9,803 nt of DNA, taken from the NCBI GenBank assembly GCA_050258235.1, contig JBLMYK010000156.1, forward strand, positions 1 through 9,803, given 5' to 3'. This DNA comes from JAKOQB01 sp050258235. Lineage in GTDB: Bacteria > Pseudomonadota > Gammaproteobacteria > Burkholderiales > Burkholderiaceae_F. Of this stretch, positions 7,171 through 9,803 are shown piece after piece (position 1 is the stretch's first letter; every line of letters begins with the position of its first letter). The notes below the pieces were generated by a model. That model did no database searches, had not been told where the DNA came from, and saw nothing but the letters and a program-made list of their open reading frames with translations. The position numbers and the translations under genes were made by a program.

Positions 7171-7410
7171 ATGGGTACAGTGTCACTCGACCAGGCAACG
7201 CAGATCAAGTCGCGACACGAGCGCGAATGGCTGGAGCTTCCCGGCGTGACCGGCGTCGATGTCGGCCATCGGATCGTCGACAACCGGCCGACTGACGAGT
7301 TCGTGATCCGAGTCTACGTCGAAAACTTGGGCAAGGCGCCGTCACTGCCCGGCGCCGTCGAAGGGGTGCCGGTCGTCGTGATCGAGCGCCGCTTCATGCT
7401 GCATTCGTAG
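7171..7410 (+). CDS. Small stand-alone protein with LPGVxGVxVG domain, function unknown
   Basis: The 79-residue product has no signal peptide or membrane segment. Its core, ELPGVTGVDVGHRIVDNRPT (22-41), then DEFVIRVYVE and a final GVPVVVIER, gives an alternating beta-strand pattern. As far as I can recognise, this resembles the short beta-rich segment found at the N-terminus of some bacterial trypsin-like peptidases (LPGV(V)GV(G)VG...K...ELAI.V.V), here on its own without any protease domain. The start is secure: ATG preceded by AAGGAG at 5-nt spacing. It follows the ATPase gene by 95 nt and faces the ATP-grasp gene tail to tail, with a 15-nt gap that holds no clear terminator. A role with the transporter or with the ATP-grasp set is not shown by the sequence. 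Confidence 0.8.
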   Translation: MGTVSLDQATQIKSRHEREWLELPGVTGVDVGHRIVDNRPTDEFVIRVYVENLGKAPSLPGAVEGVPVVVIERRFMLHS

Positions 7411-7425
7411 CAAGGCAGTCCGACG

Positions 7426-8352
7426 CTAAGCAGAGCCCGAGAGGTAGCGCGCCAGGGCGAGTGAGATCGGCTGGTCACTGTTCGCTTCGAAATAGCTGTA
7501 GCCCGGGCACGGATTGACCTCGAAGCAGTACGCGCGTCCGTCCGGGGCGAACTTCAGGTCGATGCCCGAAAACGCCAGGCCCAGCCCCTGCGTCAGGCGA
7601 GTGCATCTTTCGGCGACATCGTCGGCGATCTCGGTGGCAGAAAGCTGCGCCGCCGCTCCGCTTTGGGTTCTTGCGTACCGATAGTCGGTCGCATCGGATT
7701 TCACTGCCGTTGCGAACACCTGACGGCCGACCACATGCACGCGCACGTCGGTGCCCTCGACGTACTGCTGAAACTGCGTCGGACAGAGGCGGACAGCGTC
7801 CAGGCGCGTGACGTCCCTGTCGTCAAAGGTCTGTACGATCGAGCGCACGCCGCTGATCGACTTGTAGATGATCCGCCCGACACGCGCGCGGAAGGCCAGC
7901 ACGGCGTCGGGATCATTCGTGATCAGTGTCTCCGGAACCTCGAACCCGTAGCGCCGAATCAGCTGGGCCTGATAGGGTTTGGAAGAATTCGAGCCCATCG
8001 GCGCGATCCGGTTGACCACGCGCGCCGGGCTGATCTCGGTCCAGCGCGTGAGCGTGTCCTGCAAAGCCGCGCAATGCCGTGTCGCTGGGGAATCCGCCGG
8101 CTCACCTCGCAGTTCGGGCAGGCGCTGGAAATCCATCAGGCGTGAATAGACGCCGACGATGGATTGCAGTGGAACGCCCAGGCCGTCCATCTCGAGCCAT
8201 CCGCTCACGCCCGATGCGGAGATCTCGAATGCCATCTCCGTGGCGGCGAAGTTTCGCTGGTTGAAGAACGCGTATGGCGCACCGATGCGTGCAAGCGCCT
8301 CCGCCGCGAGCGCCAACGGTGGCTCCGACGGAATGCCGCACAACAGGATCAC
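7426..8352 (-). CDS. RimK-type ATP-grasp ligase, graspetide (microviridin-type) maturase-like
   Basis: The 308-residue product is an ATP-grasp enzyme; these activate a carboxylate as acyl-phosphate and join it to an amine or hydroxyl. It reads SKPYQAQLIRRYGF (124-137), VPETLITNDP (139-148), a nucleotide-binding lysine in IIYKSISG (Lys164), TQFQQYVEGTDVRVHVVG (192-209) and the metal-binding GIDLKF and FEVNPCPG segments (Asp265, Glu278, Asn280). The LITNDP block and the overall layout recall MvdC/MvdD-type ligases that form side-chain ester or amide rings in graspetides. RimK-like amino-acid ligases are the alternative. I place the start at GTG 8352: the GTGA overlaps the TGA of the preceding gene, AAAGGA sits 7 nt upstream, and the protein then begins directly with its first beta strand (VILLCGIP). 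The frame stays open to 8526, but that part has no family character. The substrate may be the repetitive protein two genes upstream. Confidence 0.88.
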   Translation of the reverse strand: MILLCGIPSEPPLALAAEALARIGAPYAFFNQRNFAATEMAFEISASGVSGWLEMDGLGVPLQSIVGVYSRLMDFQRLPELRGEPADSPATRHCAALQDTLTRWTEISPARVVNRIAPMGSNSSKPYQAQLIRRYGFEVPETLITNDPDAVLAFRARVGRIIYKSISGVRSIVQTFDDRDVTRLDAVRLCPTQFQQYVEGTDVRVHVVGRQVFATAVKSDATDYRYARTQSGAAAQLSATEIADDVAERCTRLTQGLGLAFSGIDLKFAPDGRAYCFEVNPCPGYSYFEANSDQPISLALARYLSGSA

Positions 8353-9161
8353 GCTGCCATCCTTTCGGCCGTCAGCACGCGGATAAGGGCGCCGATGAAC
8401 TCGTTGCCGCCGGACATCAGGTCCGGCATCGGACTGGCTCCGGCGAATGTCCACGGCCCTGCTGCGCCCACCACGAAGTCGATGCCAAGCAACTCGGCAT
8501 CGGCCAGTCGCGCCAGTCGACGGCACGCGGCGGCGATTCGCGGCGGCGCCGGCCCGCCGGTCACCGCGTCGCCGACGACGATCACCGACAGCACCATCTG
8601 CCCCGGCGCGATCAGCCGCCTCTGGCCCTTCAGTTCATCGACACCGTCACGCGCCGATTGCCGAAATGGGGCAACCGGCAGCTCGGCCTGCAGCGCGAGC
8701 CAGACCCACTCCGATTCACTACGCCAGCGTCCGCAGAGGCCCTGCGGCGTCGGGCGGTTCAGTACCGGGCAGGGTAACGCGTAGAGCCAGCTGAGGTACA
8801 ACGCGACCAGCTCCTGCTGCACGTAATCGCGGTCCGCCTGCGCCGCGTTGCGCCAGGGATCGACCGGCACCGTGTAGAGCCGATTGAGCACGCCGGACAA
8901 CTGGTCACCGTCGATGCGCAATCCGCCCACGGCGCGAAGGCTTACGGTCGTGCGGCTTCCCGCCAGCCGGTGTTCGAGCCGATCACCCAGTGCCAGTGCA
9001 TCCGCGGTCACCAGTTCGAGCGGCGCGAGCCCGCGCGCGCGGAGCGCCTGGTACGCCCAGAGCGCCGACGCGTCGCTGCGATCACATAGCACGAGCCACA
9101 TGGGTCTGCGCGTTGGGCGCGGCGCCGCCGCGCCCAGATCAGCTGCCGCCTCCACCGCCAT
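8349..9161 (-). CDS. Degenerate ATP-grasp-like partner protein
   Basis: The 270-residue product is not firmly recognised, but its plan follows an ATP-grasp ligase. There is an N-terminal strand (MWLVLCDRSD, 21-30), a middle LNRLYTVP...ADRDYVQQEL segment, CPVLNRPTPQGLCGRW (131-146), where RimK/MvdC-like enzymes have a conserved NRP segment, and a C-terminal LLGIDFVV...GASPMPDL (224-248). The C-terminal block aligns by eye with the metal-binding GIDxxx...ExNxxP region, yet the Glu and Asn are replaced (GAS) and the central part with the ATP-binding lysine is shortened. It is therefore probably catalytically inactive or altered. It overlaps the upstream repetitive gene by 23 nt and the downstream ligase by 4 nt, indicating an obligate operon. 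Met21 (codon at 9101) is an alternative start that fits the fold better but has no ribosome binding site. Confidence 0.75.
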   Translation of the reverse strand: MAVEAAADLGAAAPRPTRRPMWLVLCDRSDASALWAYQALRARGLAPLELVTADALALGDRLEHRLAGSRTTVSLRAVGGLRIDGDQLSGVLNRLYTVPVDPWRNAAQADRDYVQQELVALYLSWLYALPCPVLNRPTPQGLCGRWRSESEWVWLALQAELPVAPFRQSARDGVDELKGQRRLIAPGQMVLSVIVVGDAVTGGPAPPRIAAACRRLARLADAELLGIDFVVGAAGPWTFAGASPMPDLMSGGNEFIGALIRVLTAERMAA

Positions 9162-9803
9162 CCGGCTCGTTGGTGAGCGCGCCCGCCCCGAGGTCGGGCC
9201 TCAGATCGGACGAGATGAACGTCGACAGCTGCGCCACCAGCGCCTCCAGCTGCGCGATGCGCGCCTCGAGCGCCGGCGCGGCAGACGGCCCGAGTTCGCC
9301 GGGCGCACCCGGCTGCAGCGGGCCCGTCTCGACCAGCCCCTTGCCTGGGAGATTGTCGAATGGTGACTTCTCGATCTCCTTGAACTCGGTCTTGTGATCC
9401 TTCAGCTCGACCTTGAATTCCTTGCCCTCGGTCTTGTGGTCCTTGATCTCCGGCTTGTGGTCCTTGTGTTCCTTGTGATCCTTCTGCTCCTTGTGGTCCT
9501 TCTGATCCTTGTGATCCTTGCCTTCCTTGTGATCCTTGCCGTCCTTGACGTCCTTGTGTTCTTTCGTCTCCGGCTTCTGGTCCTTGGTCTCGGGTTTCTC
9601 CTTCCACTCCTTGACTTCCTTGATCTCCGGCTTGGCGACGTCCTTGGCGGTCTCCTTGAGCTCCTTGGTCGCTTCCTTCAGCTTGGCTCCCGCGCCGGCT
9701 GCCGGCTGCGTCGGCGCCACGGGCGGCTGCAGAGGACCGCCGCCTTCCGAAATCTTCGGGCCACCCTCGACGATGCCCTTGCCGGGCAGGTTGTCGAAGA
9801 CCG
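9139..9803 (-). CDS. Lys/Asp/Glu-rich repetitive protein, partial; candidate substrate of the ATP-grasp pair
   Basis: The gene enters from the right edge: the frame is open to 9803, so the N-terminus is missing and the GTG at 9720 is probably internal. The 220 visible residues contain FDNLPGKGIVE (9766-9798), a Gly/Pro linker, a 106-residue charged tract with 33 lysines (9367-9684), a second FDNLPGKGLVE (9328-9360), a Gly/Pro linker, a short coiled-coil-like helix (LEARIAQLEALVAQL), then FISSDLRPDLGAGALTNEPD and a Gly tail. Within the tract, 12 consecutive tripeptides of form (D/E)-x-K occur at 9454-9561, many as DHK. No transmembrane segment is visible. It is first in a set with two ATP-grasp-like proteins whose genes overlap it, suggesting it is what they modify. 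The family is not recognised; a structural or surface role is also possible. Confidence 0.8.
   Translation of the reverse strand, partial: VFDNLPGKGIVEGGPKISEGGGPLQPPVAPTQPAAGAGAKLKEATKELKETAKDVAKPEIKEVKEWKEKPETKDQKPETKEHKDVKDGKDHKEGKDHKDQKDHKEQKDHKEHKDHKPEIKDHKTEGKEFKVELKDHKTEFKEIEKSPFDNLPGKGLVETGPLQPGAPGELGPSAAPALEARIAQLEALVAQLSTFISSDLRPDLGAGALTNEPDGGGGGS
9328..9360 (-). repeat. Downstream copy of the FDNLPGKG(I/L)VE motif
   Basis: This segment encodes FDNLPGKGLVE and matches FDNLPGKGIVE encoded at 9766-9798, the only other copy in view. Ten of eleven residues are identical, with conservative Ile/Leu at the eighth-from-start variable position. The codons differ silently at four positions (Asn, Leu, Pro, Gly), so the protein sequence is better preserved than the DNA. 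The two copies bracket the charged repeat tract, and each is followed by a Gly/Pro linker containing GPLQP. Confidence 0.85.
9454..9561 (-). repeat. 9-bp/18-bp coding tandem repeat, (D/E)-x-K tripeptides
   Basis: Twelve consecutive triplets each end in a lysine codon AAG (CTT on the plus strand). From about the fourth unit every second one is DHK, giving an 18-bp higher-order period superimposed on the 9-bp one. The spacing is strictly in frame and the variable third position alternates among G, Q, H and V. Looser copies (PEIK, DHK, TEGK, EFK, VELK) continue on both sides between 9367 and 9684. Confidence 0.9.
9766..9798 (-). repeat. Upstream copy of the FDNLPGKG(I/L)VE motif
   Basis: This segment encodes FDNLPGKGIVE close to the right edge of the window. 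It lies before the charged repeat tract, while the second copy (9328-9360) lies directly after it. More copies may exist beyond the edge, where the protein continues. Confidence 0.85.

Noticed and set aside
8353..8526. N-terminal extension of the ATP-grasp frame to the ATG at 8526
   Set aside because: The extra 58 residues are Arg-rich, overlap the conserved C-terminal block of the preceding gene, and precede a GTG start with a good ribosome binding site.
9360..9600. Regularly spaced short repeats that might suggest a CRISPR array
   Set aside because: The 9-bp/18-bp spacing is strictly codon-phased within an open frame and there are no unique spacers of CRISPR length.
9139..9720. Treating the repetitive protein as a complete 193-residue gene starting at the GTG at 9720
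   Set aside because: The frame continues open to the window edge and contains a second conserved FDNLPGKG motif upstream of that GTG, so the gene is longer and truncated by the window.

Overview
The window is GC-rich DNA with compact, overlapping genes and strong G/C third-position bias. Protein families and codon use suggest a betaproteobacterium, probably Burkholderiales-like, but this is an inference: there is no rRNA, tRNA or other phylogenetic marker. No mobile element, CRISPR array or RNA gene was seen.

Left (1-2867): a short non-coding stretch with three inverted repeats is followed by a minus-strand pair, a WS/DGAT-type wax ester/triacylglycerol synthase and, 6 nt downstream, an AlaX-type alanyl-tRNA editing protein. 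Divergent from the synthase across a 117-nt intergenic region is a small acyl-CoA-binding protein. The synthase consumes acyl-CoA and the small protein carries it, so these two form a coherent lipid-storage pair. The ACBP gene ends in a clear hairpin terminator (2886-2910).

Middle (2954-7075, plus strand): a complete binding-protein-dependent ABC importer operon in the order periplasmic binding protein, permease with two fused membrane domains, ATPase. The spacing is 4 nt and then a 4-nt ATGA overlap. It resembles the ferric-iron/aminoethylphosphonate/phosphoglycerate (FbpABC/PhnSTU/PgtC) group. The binding protein carries an extra helical C-terminal region of about 120 residues, and its ligand cannot be assigned from sequence. 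A 79-residue stand-alone protein with its own strong ribosome binding site follows (7171-7410).

Right (7426-9803, minus strand, running in from beyond the right edge): a tightly overlapped three-gene set. In order of transcription these are (i) a low-complexity Lys/Asp/Glu-rich protein, cut by the window edge, with two copies of an FDNLPGKG(I/L)VE motif flanking a 106-residue charged repeat; (ii) a protein that looks like a degenerate ATP-grasp enzyme; and (iii) an intact RimK-type ATP-grasp ligase with the LITNDP and FEVNP motifs seen in graspetide (microviridin-type) maturases. The layout resembles a ribosomally made, post-translationally modified peptide/protein system with an unusual repetitive substrate. 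It is the most novel part of the window; its function is inferred, not shown.
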